Positions 1 through 9,900 of a DNA stretch of 33,876 nucleotides are shown here, piece after piece. Source of the stretch: Planctomycetaceae bacterium (lineage in GTDB: Bacteria > Planctomycetota > Planctomycetia > Planctomycetales > Planctomycetaceae); NCBI GenBank assembly GCA_029259815.1, contig JAJDEJ010000234.1, positions 1 to 33,876 of the forward strand, given 5' to 3'. Position 1 is the first letter of the stretch. Each line of letters starts with the position of its first letter. The position numbers were made by a program, and so were the translations under genes. The notes below the pieces were generated by a model. That model searched no databases. It saw only the letters and a program-made list of their open reading frames with translations, and was not told where the DNA came from.

Positions 1-132
1 TTCGTGGAGACGCTGCTGAGCGTGATTGAAACCTGCCGCCAACAGCACCGCGACGTGTTCGCCTTCGTGACCGACTCGCTCCAACACCACCTCGCCCATC
101 AACCACCCCCATCACTACTGACCGGGCTGTGA
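1..132 (+). CDS. C-terminal end of an IS66-family transposase (cut by window edge)
   Basis: The reading frame is open from base 1 and stops with TGA at 130-132, giving 43 residues. The segment has the look of the extreme C-terminus of IS66 transposases: a 'FVETLLSVIETCRQQ' helix, a short 'VFAFVTDSLQHHL' helix and a 'PPSLL' tail. IS66 TnpC is the DDE transposase of its element, and only its tail lies in the window, so activity cannot be judged. No terminal inverted repeat was recognised downstream. The neighbouring minus-strand recombinase tail suggests this edge is a patchwork of mobile-element debris. Confidence 0.6.
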   Translation, partial: FVETLLSVIETCRQQHRDVFAFVTDSLQHHLAHQPPPSLLTGL

Positions 133-136
133 ACGG

Positions 137-250
137 TTACACCACTGGGTTGAGTTGTCGGGCCATGTTGATGTAGCGATCAGTCGTGTCAGGTCTGCGG
201 TGACGCATGAGTTTCGCCGAGGCGTGTTGCGACAGGGCGCGCAACGAGAT
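137..250 (-). pseudogene. Tail of a tyrosine recombinase (phage-integrase family) remnant
   Basis: Read on the minus strand, this stretch ends in TAA (137-139) and gives a short frame with 'ISLRALSQHASAKLMRHR' followed by 'TTDRYINMARQLNP'. This resembles the C-terminal catalytic box of tyrosine recombinases, where 'LMRHS...T.RYTH' carries the conserved H-x-x-R/H region and the nucleophilic tyrosine. The Tyr of 'DRYIN' would be the nucleophile. The frame has no plausible start nearby and the 'QHASAKLMRH' segment looks rearranged, so this is probably a decayed fragment. It could also be a chance similarity. Confidence 0.35.
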
Positions 251-297
251 ACATTGTTTCTTTGAGGAGTGGCCCTCTTTGTGCACAGGTGATGACA

Positions 298-1719
298 ATG
301 CTCAACATCCCTGGACCACGTTCGCGTTTTTGCGACGGCATGTCCCGCCGGAGTTGGTTGCGAATCGGCGGGTTGGGCTTGGGCGGATTGGGACTCCCGG
401 AGATCCTGCGAGCCGAAGCTTCCGCCCCTCGATCCGAATCAAAGCGGACGGCCAAGGGCATCATCATGGTGTTGCTCCCGGGTGGGCCATCGCACCTCGA
501 CATGTACGACCTCAAGCCGGATGCACCGCTGGAGATTCGCGGCGAGTTCCAGCCAATTTCGACAAAGGTGCCGGGGATCGACATTTGCGAGTTGATGCCC
601 CGGCTGGCGGGCATGACCGATAAGCTGACGCTCGTCCGTTCACTGACTGGTTTCCTCGACGATCATAACACACATTGGTGCACGACTGGTTGGGAGTCCC
701 ATCCACCAATGCCCGCTTCACCCATCGTTGCGGGTTATCCGCCCGGCGATTGGCCAACGATTGGAGCGGTGCTTTCCCGTCAATTCGGTTCACGAGTCCC
801 CGGCATTCCACCGTCGATCGATTTGTGCCCAATGGATCCGGATGCCAGATTCATCCTCCGCACGCCACCAGGCCAACCCGGATATCTCGGTTCGGCTCAC
901 GCGGGATTCGAGGTTGATGCGGTGGACCGACAGAACATCACTCTCAACAACGTCAGCCTTCGCCGGCTCGGCGACCGACAGGCATTGTTGTCGAGCTTTG
1001 ATCAATTTCGACGGCAGGTCGATCGCAGTGGTTTCAACGACGGTATGGATGAGTTTCACCGACAGGCATTCGATGTCCTCACTTCCTCGCGCTTGGCGGA
1101 CGCACTCGACCTCAGCCGAGCAGAGGGTCCGCTGCGCAGTCGTTACGGATTAGACCGCGAGTATCCCGAGGAACGCGAAGGGAAGACTCTGCTTGACCAG
1201 TTTCTGCTTGCCAAACGAGTAATCGAAGCGGGCGCTCGTTGCGTCACGCTCGCCTTCAGCCGTTGGCCCTTCGGACGGATGCTCCAGGGAGACTACAACT
1301 GGGATTGGCATAAGGATGCATTTTCTGAAGCCCGTGGAACCTTGCCATTGTTTGATCTCGGACTGTCCGCCCTCATCCGCGACCTTGATGAATGCGGACT
1401 TCTCGATGACATCGCGGTCGTTGCCTGGGGCGAATTCGGTCGCACACCGAAGATCAATGCAAACGCTGGACGTGACCATTGGGCCAAGGTTGGCGGTGCG
1501 CTACTGGCGGGTGGCGGGTTCAACTGTGGACAGGTCATTGGCTCCACAACTCGGTGGGGTGAAGAGCCGCTGAAGCGGCCGGTGCATTTCCGTGACGTGT
1601 TTGCCACGCTCTACGAGAGGCTGGGCATCGATGTCGCTACGACCCAGTTGACCGACCTCTCCGGACGTCCTCAGTACCTCGTTGGTGAACATCAACCGCT
1701 CGTGGAATTGACTGGTTAG
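298..1719 (+). CDS. DUF1501 family protein with Tat-type signal
   Basis: A 473-residue protein of the DUF1501 family (alkaline-phosphatase/sulfatase-like fold), very abundant in Planctomycetes. The N-terminus carries a twin-arginine motif (SRRSW) followed by a glycine/leucine-rich stretch and an Ala-Glu-Ala region, as expected for Tat export. The family signature 'GEFGRTPKI...GRDHW' lies near residues 380-400, and 'GGPSHLDMYD' near residue 60 is also typical. The ATG at 298 is preferred over the upstream TTG (262) and ATG (292) because an AGGTGA lies 5 nt before it and family members begin 'MLNI'. DUF1501 proteins usually pair with a DUF1549/DUF1553 cytochrome-like partner. None is present here, and the next gene is an oxidoreductase-like secreted protein. 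The biochemical role is unknown. Confidence 0.92.
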   Translation: MLNIPGPRSRFCDGMSRRSWLRIGGLGLGGLGLPEILRAEASAPRSESKRTAKGIIMVLLPGGPSHLDMYDLKPDAPLEIRGEFQPISTKVPGIDICELMPRLAGMTDKLTLVRSLTGFLDDHNTHWCTTGWESHPPMPASPIVAGYPPGDWPTIGAVLSRQFGSRVPGIPPSIDLCPMDPDARFILRTPPGQPGYLGSAHAGFEVDAVDRQNITLNNVSLRRLGDRQALLSSFDQFRRQVDRSGFNDGMDEFHRQAFDVLTSSRLADALDLSRAEGPLRSRYGLDREYPEEREGKTLLDQFLLAKRVIEAGARCVTLAFSRWPFGRMLQGDYNWDWHKDAFSEARGTLPLFDLGLSALIRDLDECGLLDDIAVVAWGEFGRTPKINANAGRDHWAKVGGALLAGGGFNCGQVIGSTTRWGEEPLKRPVHFRDVFATLYERLGIDVATTQLTDLSGRPQYLVGEHQPLVELTG

Positions 1720-1932
1720 GACTGACTCATCAACCATTGGCAGTCTATACGAATTGCCTTGCGGCTCTCAGGAGATGCACGGCACTCCGCTGTATTCAGT
1801 TGGAACAGACGTCGTTACGTGACGACCGAGTCCCCTGAACCGACGACATGGAGAACGACCGGCGTGTGCTGGCCAATCAGGAGGGGCGCGTCAACTCCAC
1901 GACGGGCGGGTTGGAATTAACGGAGCAAGCAG

Positions 1933-3198
1933 ATGTGCAACACGAATCAGATCACACGCCGCGACTGGCTGTCCGGTGCTGCAGGGGCAGTCGTGGGAAG
2001 TTTTGGGGTGCAGCAGACGGCTGTAGCCCGTTTCGCGCCCACTGAACCGAAGTCGGTTGCGGCCATCATCACCGCGTACGAAAGTGGACTTCATGCCGAT
2101 GTGCTCGTGGGGAAAATCCTGGAGGGCTGGGAGCAGGACGGCGGCCCGGGACCGGCGTTGACGCTTGCATCGATGTATGTCGAGCAGTTCAGCGATCGTG
2201 ATCTCGCGCGTTCGATGGCAAAGAAGTACGACGTGCCGATCTTTGAAACCATCGAACAGGCCGTCACTGTCGGCGGCGACCACATCCCGGTGGATGGCGT
2301 GATCAGCATCGGCGAACATGGTGACTATCCGTGGAACGACAAGGAACAGCATCTCTACCCCCGCCGCCGCTTCTTCAAAGGCATTACGGATACGTTCGAG
2401 AAACATGGGCGGGTCGTTCCCGTCTTCAACGACAAACATCTGGGTCCGGTCTGGTCGGACGCAATTTGGATGTACGAACGGGCCCAGGAATTGAAGATTC
2501 CGCTCATGGCGGGTTCATCCATGACCGTCGGCTATCGCGCTCCCAAGATTACCGTTCCGCTGAACTGCGAAATCGAAGCGGTGGTGGCGATCGGGTATTC
2601 GGGTCTCGACATCTACGGCAGTCACACGCTGGAATTCCTTCAATGCCACGTCGAACGGCGCCACGGTGCCGAGACCGGTGTGAAGTGGGTGCAATTTCTG
2701 CAGGGGGACGCGATGTGGAACGTTCTCGACCAGGGGGTCGTTCGGCAGGACGTCTTCGACGCCGCACTCGACGCCGTTCCGCATCGGGAGGGCGACGTGC
2801 GTCAGAGCAACCAATCGGCGTTATTCTTGTTCCAGTACAACGACGGGCTGTTGGGCGCGGTCTTTATGCTGCCGGATTTTTCCTCAGGGACCTCTGTCGC
2901 GCTGCAACTCAACGGCCATGACGGCGTGTTGGCAACCCGCTTCGACGAACAGCGTGAACCACGGCATCCGCACTTCGCCTGGCTCCTGAAGGGGATCGAG
3001 GGGATGGTGCACACGGGACGCCCGAGTTACCCTGTCGAGCGGACGCTGCTGACCAGCGGAATCCTGGACCGGGCGTTGACCTCGCGAGTTCAAGATCACG
3101 AAAAACTGATGACTCCTGAACTCGCAATTTCGTACCAACCGGTCGACTACCCCTATGCCCCGCTGCCGGATTTGGGCTCCGACCCGTCACGGTCGTGA
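1933..3198 (+). CDS. Tat-exported Gfo/Idh/MocA-like protein of a planctomycete type
   Basis: A 421-residue protein beginning with a Tat signal (ITRRDWLSGAAGAVVGS, residues 7-23). The mature part starts with a strand-helix 'AAIITAYESGLHADVLVGKILEGW' region resembling a divergent Rossmann fold. Further on are 'DGVISIGEHGDYPWN' and 'PVFNDKHLGPVW', features I associate with secreted planctomycete proteins annotated as oxidoreductase-like. The classical GxGxxG dinucleotide motif of Gfo/Idh/MocA enzymes is not obvious, so NAD(P) binding is uncertain. The ATG follows a GGAGCA ribosome-binding site. It is separated by 213 nt from the DUF1501 gene and may be co-transcribed with it. The coding call is strong; substrate and function are not known. 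Confidence 0.75.
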   Translation: MCNTNQITRRDWLSGAAGAVVGSFGVQQTAVARFAPTEPKSVAAIITAYESGLHADVLVGKILEGWEQDGGPGPALTLASMYVEQFSDRDLARSMAKKYDVPIFETIEQAVTVGGDHIPVDGVISIGEHGDYPWNDKEQHLYPRRRFFKGITDTFEKHGRVVPVFNDKHLGPVWSDAIWMYERAQELKIPLMAGSSMTVGYRAPKITVPLNCEIEAVVAIGYSGLDIYGSHTLEFLQCHVERRHGAETGVKWVQFLQGDAMWNVLDQGVVRQDVFDAALDAVPHREGDVRQSNQSALFLFQYNDGLLGAVFMLPDFSSGTSVALQLNGHDGVLATRFDEQREPRHPHFAWLLKGIEGMVHTGRPSYPVERTLLTSGILDRALTSRVQDHEKLMTPELAISYQPVDYPYAPLPDLGSDPSRS

Positions 3199-3420
3199 AG
3201 GGCACGTCGGCCGATGCGTCGGCGCGGGCAGGGGCGACGCACTTCGGCAGCTTCTGTGGCTCGCGCAGCATCTTGAAGCGGGGCACCTTGTCGATATACT
3301 CCAAGTCAACTGATATCCCGTATGGTGAAAAAACTCGGTCGAGCAGGAAAATGAGCGACTGTCTTCAGTTCGGTGATTGTGAACTACCGATTCTTACACC
3401 AGTGAAACATGTTCCCCTGC

Positions 3421-4504
3421 TCAGGCCGCGTTGCGATGATGGTACCTCAGCAGTCCGCCCAGCTGCTCACGACTCTCAATCTTGCCGGCCACGGCTCTGA
3501 CTTCAGGACCAGGCTCGATTAGTTCGTTGCCCACGCCTTGATGATTCCGCTCCGCATGGTAGTGCTCGACATAAGCCGCGATGGCACGCCGGAGCGATCC
3601 CTCACTGAAGAAGATCATGCGTTCCAAGGCTTCCGCTTTCAGGCTTCTGAAAAACCGCTCGACGGACGCATTCAAACTGGGACTGCGGGGTGGTAGCCGC
3701 AGGGGAGGACTGTCGGCCTCCTTCAGGGTCTGTCGGAATGCGGGACAGAACTTCCCGTCGCGATCCATCAGCACATACTGTTTCCCGAGTAAAAAGCCGT
3801 CCTCGGCATCGGTGAGATTCCTGGCGATCTGCTGCATCCAATGTTCATCTGGATGCGGTGTGCAGCCCGCGAAGTCAACACGTCGCGTCTTCAGTTCCAT
3901 CACGAAGAGCAGGGAATACGTAACCAGGCCTCCCTTGGTCCAGACCTCCATCGTCGTGAAGTCGATGGCTGCCAGGACGTCCCAGTGGTCTTTGAGGAAC
4001 GTGCTCCAGGATCCGGTCCGTTGCCGATCCGGGGCCGGCTCGAAACCATGAGCTTTGAGGACATTACCGACTGTCGTGTCGGAGATCTGGTAGCCGACGT
4101 TGGACAGGGCGCCTTGCATGCGGTCGTAGCCCCAGGTCGAGTTCTCTCTGGCGAATCGCAAGATGAAGTCCACGATGACCTGGCGGATGCGTGGTCGACC
4201 CAGGGATATTCGCTGCTCGCTGTCGTCCCATTTCCCCGCCACCAGTTCCTGGTGCCAGCGGAGGATCGTGTCGGGGGGTGACGATCGTCGTCACCTCTCG
4301 GAGCGTCTTCCGACCGAGCGCCTTCCCTTTCACCGCAAGAGTGCGGCGCTGGTCATCGGTCAGCAGGATTCGTTTCCTGCCCAGTTTCTGGAGCAGCGCC
4401 TCCATCTGGTCGTTCTGGAACTCGATGATCTGCCGTTGCTGCTCATGCACCCAGCTGGAGAGGGCCGCCAGCGCAAGGTGCCAGGGCTTGAGGATCATGG
4501 TCAT
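3421..4504 (-). pseudogene. DDE (rve-domain) transposase split by a frameshift at a C6 run
   Basis: Two minus-strand frames together make one integrase-core transposase. The 5' part starts at 4504 (MTMILKPWH; alternative ATG 4498) and carries the N-terminal helix-turn-helix region up to 'TTIVTP'. The 3' part resumes with 'DTILRWHQELVAGKWD' and holds the catalytic core: first Asp in 'AAIDFTTMEV', second in 'VLMDRDGKFC', Glu in 'NASVERFFRSLK'. The shift falls in a run of six C (plus-strand G6 at about 4273-4278). Five C would give one 360-residue protein, the expected family layout. I treat it as a disabled insertion sequence, although +1 programmed frameshifting or a sequencing error would look the same. 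Terminal inverted repeats were not identified. It sits directly downstream of the biosynthetic gene run. Confidence 0.82.
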
Positions 4505-4642
4505 GGGCTCCGCTGATGCACGAACGGGACATTGACCAGCATCCAGTCGCCCGCAATGAAAATCAAGCGTCAGAGATTCGAGACATTCACTAGCGATCAC
4601 TCGAGTACAGAACCACGTTTCCAGGTCGGCTGACTTTTTTGA

Positions 4643-4740
4643 CCCTTCGGGATCAGTTTTTCAATGGCAGACCAAGCACACCCTTCGGGATGAGTTTTTG
4701 ACCATACGAGGTCGCCTATGTTCTTTGACCATACGACGTT
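4643..4740. repeat. Two interleaved pairs of short direct repeats
   Basis: Unit A, CCCTTCGGGATSAGTTTTT, occurs at 4643-4661 and 4681-4699 with one mismatch. Unit B, TTTGACCATACGASGT, occurs at about 4697-4712 and 4724-4739 with one mismatch. The block lies between the transposase remnant and the end of the glycosyltransferase gene. It has no convincing coding content and no clear terminator shape. It may mark repeated insertion/deletion events at this edge. Confidence 0.6.
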
Positions 4741-4745
4741 CCTGA

Positions 4746-5894
4746 TCAACCGTTCGACACCACCGGTCGACCGCGCCAGACGACTTTGCCTCGCCAATGC
4801 AGGATGAGTGATCGAATCATGATCGAGCTGATGATGGCGACAGCTGCTGGACGTAGAAATGCGAAAGCGGGTGGGCTGTGCATTTTGACCCTGAGCCAGA
4901 AATCGCTTCCGAAGATTAGAATGAGATTCGCGATGGACAGGCCGAGATTGAGTTTGTTCGTTGCCATGAACGATAGAACAAATACGATGATTGGAAAGTA
5001 GTTTGCGACCAGCATGAACGTCAGGACCAGTCCCGCCTTGATCAAGTCACCATGCACGGCAGCGCCGAGGTTCTTCGACAGGCCGTCCCAGATTTCACTC
5101 AATCCGTGATACATACGGACTGAAACCAACCGGTCACCATTGAACACTCGTTGTCGAAATCCTGCGTGAACAGTACGTTCGGCTAACGTGATGTCGTCGA
5201 TGACCTGGTCGAGCAATGCAGCATGTCCACCGATGTGTTGATACGCTTCTCGCCGAATCATCATGAATGCGCCATTGCCCATGCCTCGTCGAGGCTTCTT
5301 ATCTCGATTGATGCTCCATATCGCCACGCCAAAAATCATGATGTACACATAGGTTGGAATGAGCAGCTTCTCGGGAAAACTTTCCATGCGCATTCGCGGC
5401 AGGAACACGACGAGATCAGCATCCGTCCGCAAGGCTTCCCGCATCGCTGACGACAGTGCGTGCGTGTCGTAGCAGATATCGGCGTCGGAAAAGCAGAGGT
5501 AGTCGCCCTCAGCGACACTCTGCGCACTGTTGAGGGCCCAGCACTTTCCCATTTTCCCCGGAGGCGGTTCCGTGCCTTCAAGGACACGCAGGTTGGGATC
5601 TTCCGTGAATTGAGAAAGGACATCAGCCGTGTCGTCATCAGACCGATCATCGATGACAATCACTTCATAGTTCGGGTAATCCTGATTCAAGAAATGGGGA
5701 AGCGTCTCGCGCAGCGCATTGGCTTCGTTTCTGGCGGGAATGCACAGAGAGATCCTGGGCGGTCGAGGGTCCTTGTCGGTCCAGGCCATTTCCGTTGGAT
5801 TTGTGATCCAATGGTTGTTGAGTACTCCCGTCGACACCCTGACGAGCCAGAATGCGAGGGTGAAGACCAAAAGCCATGTTGTGATGGTAATCAT
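4746..5894 (-). CDS. Membrane-bound GT2 family glycosyltransferase
   Basis: A 382-residue family 2 glycosyltransferase. One N-terminal membrane helix (residues 3-22) is followed by the GT-A domain: 'SLCIPARNEA' near residue 50, 'IVIDDRSDDDTADVL' near 80-95, the metal-binding 'SDADIC' near 137, and 'DDITLAE' in the acceptor region. About three C-terminal membrane helices follow. The arrangement resembles CrtQ- and HpnB-like enzymes that glycosylate lipid acceptors at the cytoplasmic membrane. It is the last gene of the minus-strand run, 19 nt after the deacetylase gene, so the two are probably co-transcribed. In this context it is a candidate for adding a sugar to the synthase product; sugar donor and acceptor are unknown. 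Confidence 0.88.
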   Translation of the reverse strand: MITITTWLLVFTLAFWLVRVSTGVLNNHWITNPTEMAWTDKDPRPPRISLCIPARNEANALRETLPHFLNQDYPNYEVIVIDDRSDDDTADVLSQFTEDPNLRVLEGTEPPPGKMGKCWALNSAQSVAEGDYLCFSDADICYDTHALSSAMREALRTDADLVVFLPRMRMESFPEKLLIPTYVYIMIFGVAIWSINRDKKPRRGMGNGAFMMIRREAYQHIGGHAALLDQVIDDITLAERTVHAGFRQRVFNGDRLVSVRMYHGLSEIWDGLSKNLGAAVHGDLIKAGLVLTFMLVANYFPIIVFVLSFMATNKLNLGLSIANLILIFGSDFWLRVKMHSPPAFAFLRPAAVAIISSIMIRSLILHWRGKVVWRGRPVVSNG

Positions 5895-5913
5895 TTCAAT
5901 GAATAGACCTGAA

Positions 5914-6855
5914 TCAGACGGTTAGCTCACTCGTCAAATCCGACTTAATGGATGAACGAGGCAAATCGAGATAGTCCGTTAACAGCACCGTTCTCCATCC
6001 TAGTGCGGCAGTCTCGTTCAATAAGCGATTGAGTAGCCGGGCGGTTCGCCGTCCGCCTCTACCACCATCATGCATGAGGACCACATGGCCGTGCGTGGGA
6101 GTCTTTTGAAGAATCCTCATCAGACGGTGCAACTTTGTCGGGAGGGAGAAACTCATGTAGTCGAGGCTGTCGACTGTCCAACGAACGTTGATGATTGCCG
6201 GTGGACCTTCGGCTGGTGGCTGCCAATGTTGATTGTATCCATAGGGATAGCGAATCACGCGATGCAATAGGGGAGCCCCCGCCACGCGTTGGAGGCATCG
6301 ATCCACTTCCTGAAAACCTGAGAATCCCTCGGCAGAAGATTCGGGTTCGTGCTTCCAGCCGTGATAACAAATGGCATGACCGTCACGTTGAGCCTGCACG
6401 GCCAATTGGGGATGTTGACAAGTTGCAGCACCCAACAAAAAAAACGCGGCCTTGGCGTGATGGCGGTGCAAGATTTCCAGAACGGCGGGCGTTCCTTCCG
6501 GATGTGGTCCATCGTCAAACGTCAGCGCCATGGTCCGATCTGGCAGCAGTTGGGACCAGTACTGCGCACTGTCGACGGGAACTGCGTGTCGCGTCGTGAG
6601 ACTGTCCGAGGGAAGGCTGGAAGGAGCACGCCGAGCCTCTCTTCGATTCCTCGTCGCCACCTTCAGATACTTCGGCAAGTACCGCAATACCACGTCTGTG
6701 TGTAATGAACCATCTTGCATGGGATTCAAGAAGCCATGCGGCATCATCCATGACATGCGTTGCATCAGGTATCGATACGTACGGAGTTGCATCCGAAAAT
6801 CGGACATATGGTGGATCTTGTGCTGATCACGATTCGCCTCACGGATTTCAGGCAT
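5914..6855 (-). CDS. Polysaccharide deacetylase (NodB homology, CE4)
   Basis: A 313-residue protein with a NodB-type deacetylase domain from about residue 105. Motif 1 is 'TFDDGPHP' (catalytic Asp and metal Asp), motif 2 is 'YHGWKH' (two metal-binding His spaced as in H-S/T-x-x-H, with Gly replacing Ser/Thr), motif 3 is 'IRYPYG', motif 4 is 'WTVDSLDY' and motif 5 is 'VLMHDG'. All catalytic positions appear present. The first 100 residues are unrelated, lack a clear signal peptide, and may place the enzyme in the cytoplasm. The gene lies 84 nt after the second synthase and 19 nt before the glycosyltransferase. It may deacetylate an N-acetylated sugar on the product, or remove an N-acyl group from the sugar donor or an intermediate. 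Confidence 0.9.
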   Translation of the reverse strand: MPEIREANRDQHKIHHMSDFRMQLRTYRYLMQRMSWMMPHGFLNPMQDGSLHTDVVLRYLPKYLKVATRNRREARRAPSSLPSDSLTTRHAVPVDSAQYWSQLLPDRTMALTFDDGPHPEGTPAVLEILHRHHAKAAFFLLGAATCQHPQLAVQAQRDGHAICYHGWKHEPESSAEGFSGFQEVDRCLQRVAGAPLLHRVIRYPYGYNQHWQPPAEGPPAIINVRWTVDSLDYMSFSLPTKLHRLMRILQKTPTHGHVVLMHDGGRGGRRTARLLNRLLNETAALGWRTVLLTDYLDLPRSSIKSDLTSELTV

Positions 6856-6939
6856 GAGTTATCGCCTTTCGATCTCGTCAACCATCGATCGTGACACTCG
6901 ATTTGCGCAAGACAATCTGCAAAGCAATGACGACCTTCA

Positions 6940-9900
6940 TCATGCATACGGTTCCGATTGAAGGATCACATCCGGGAGTTCCGGTGAGACGGACTCTCTC
7001 GTGATGAATCCCGGCAGTTCATAGTTTGGATCGGGGTAGGAGTAAAATCCCCTTCCACTCTTTTCACCATCAAGACCTTGATCCAGGTAGTGCTTTAGAA
7101 ACTCGGCGTTCTTCCGTAACTGTGGATCTTTGAACACATCCGCCCAGTAATGCAGGATTTGATACGAAGTCTGCAGGCCGACTTGATCGATGAGGCCGAA
7201 TGGACCTTTGTCCGTTTTCAAGACTGCCATGAATGCCCGATCAATATCTTCAACCTCCACCACCTCATTCGCCGCGAGTGTAAGGGCGACTCGATTGAGG
7301 CTCATCAACATGGCGTTGACGACATAGCCGTAGCTCTGCTTCTTCATGATGATCGGAATTTGTCCGATACTTGTTGCAAAGTCTTCCAGAATCCGAACCG
7401 TGGATTCGTCAGTCCCCGGATGGGGCATAATGTCCGCGACGTTCGTATCCCAGAGGTTGCCGTGGAAGTGAAGCGCAGCGAACTGTGACGGGCGTCCTGT
7501 GTCTGCGGCCAGCATCGAAGGCAGAAACATCGACGTGTTTGTGACGAAGATCGTGTGCGGCGGGCACCGTTGATGAAAATCTGCGAACACTTCCTTCTTG
7601 AGTTCGAGTTGTTCAGGAACCGATTCGCACAGCAAATCGGCATCGGCTGCTTCTGTGACATCAAGAGTGGGTAAGACTCGCTCGAATGCCGAACGGGCCT
7701 CGCCGACTTGCAGTTGACCGCTGCTCGCCATCTCGTTGGCACAGTCCTCCATTTGATCCAGCGCTTCTTGCAACGCAGCATCGGATGTGTCGTACAATCG
7801 CACCGTGTATCCATAAATGGCACACTGCCAGGCGATCCGCCATCCTTGCGTCCCGGCCCCGATGACTGAGACAAGTCTAATCGCCCATGCGTCGGGATCT
7901 AACGATAAGCCATTCGTTTCCGTGATGTATTCCTCGTCGTACACGGAATCCGAACATTCGGCGATGACAAAAGAACCAGTGTAAACTCCATCGTCCCAAG
8001 TCTGCGCGACGTATTGCTGATTCGTCGGAAGATGCTGAATCAGTAACCGCCCCTCTGAGTCTGCTTCGATCGCTACGAGGTCATTCGGACGACCGTCCAA
8101 GCCGATTCCGAGGGATTTGCCAACCGACTCTTTCGCACACCAAAGGCGCAATAACGACTGACTTTCTTCCTGGACACCCGCCATGGAGGCCATGAGACCG
8201 AATTCTTCCGGCGATGTGATGAATGTTTTTGCTGCTGTGTCGATCTCTCGATCAGCGGGCTCGACGTCAATGCCAACCGGCATGTGCGACACCGCTGCGA
8301 AAGAGCGATCCTGAACATGGGAGATGCTGATGAAAGGAACTCCCGGTCGGTCCTCCAGGAGTTGCACATACGGACATCCCTGCTCATCGTTCAAGATCGC
8401 GAATGACAACGGATGCATTTGCTCAATGTCGAAGTGCTGCCGCATCCACATGCGAACGGCGTCCTTTGCAGCGAGCCGTCCATACAGCCACTCCCATTTC
8501 TTCCGAGGAGAGTCCAGCGTATTGAACAGATCAATTTCGGGATGCGTCAGACAGAGTCTGCAAATCCAATCGAGATTACCGCCCGGAATCACTGTTCGCC
8601 CCACTGAGGCCACGACCATATCGTTGGGCTGACCGGGCCACTGTTGTGCTTCGGACAGATAGACGGCATCCGGTCGTCGCTGGGCTTCGATCCCTCGGAT
8701 CGTCCAATCGAAAACCCAGAGACTGAATCCCTGGAACCGCATCCAGACGTTGCCGTGTCCGTCCTGCACCTCGACATCGAAAACAAACGTTCGAGACGTT
8801 GCGTCACCTTTGGTCGCTTCGATCCGGAAGGGGACTTGCGTTCCCGGCGCGGGCGTCGGTCCATAGAGCTCGAACTTGCGAAATCCCATCGGCAGCGAGT
8901 ACTTGCCGTACCCTCTCGCCCACAAAGCGATGACTTGTGCCACGCCATCCAATGTCGCTGGATCCAGAAGTAAGTTTGGCTCCGGATCATCAGCAAACCA
9001 GTCATCGACCGGCAGCACTTCCAGCAGGCCATCCCCGCCATGAGCACCCGTTTCAAGCGTTGCGGTCAAGCATTGGAGCCGCGGTCCATGAAACGTGTGT
9101 TGATCACGGTAGAACTCCTCGGAACTAAACGGCCATGTCCGTTCGCCGTCACGGGGTGAGAAGTTCAACGGCAGCGTTTCTTGATAGGCCGTGCCCAGCA
9201 ACACGGTTGCCATCGCGTTCACCTCGCCGTTGGAAGACAGCTCCGTACGGACCGCCACCACGTTTCGTTCCTCATCGACGGATTCCACATGAGCTTTAAT
9301 CTGGATCGGGAGAGTTCGCTGATCCTGCAGTGCGACCCAGCGAAGAGCCCGCATCTGTTCAACGCCAATGATGCCGCACCCAGGGACCAAACAGGATGCA
9401 GCTTCGGACATCGCTTCAACCATTGCAGCCATCGGCAATAGTGGAAGACATTCCTCCAACGGCTTGTAATCGGTGACCTGAATAAACACATGATCGTGCA
9501 GGAAGAAGTCCCGGTCCAAATCGAGGACCCGTTCGACAAGGAGTTCTTTCTGGTCGATGAAATGCGACACGTTGCCCAACAACGGAAAACCATGATCGAG
9601 CAAGGACTCGCAGTCAGATTCTTCAGCAGCGTCATTAATCAACTCCACACCAGCACCGACGTTGCTCACGGATGGTTCGCCCGGCGCCGGCCTGCTGCTC
9701 GAATCTTGGCCCTGATCTGAATCACCAGGAGACGCAGCGTCCGACATCACCATTTGCGCGGCCTCATCTGAATTCTCTTGCCTGGGTGAGATATCAGCCT
9801 CTTCGACTGCATCGTGGATGCCATCGTTCCCGGACTGCGGCGTGGACGCAGCCATTCGGTTTTCGGCATTCAGCATCCGACGGCCTTCGTGAAACACAGT

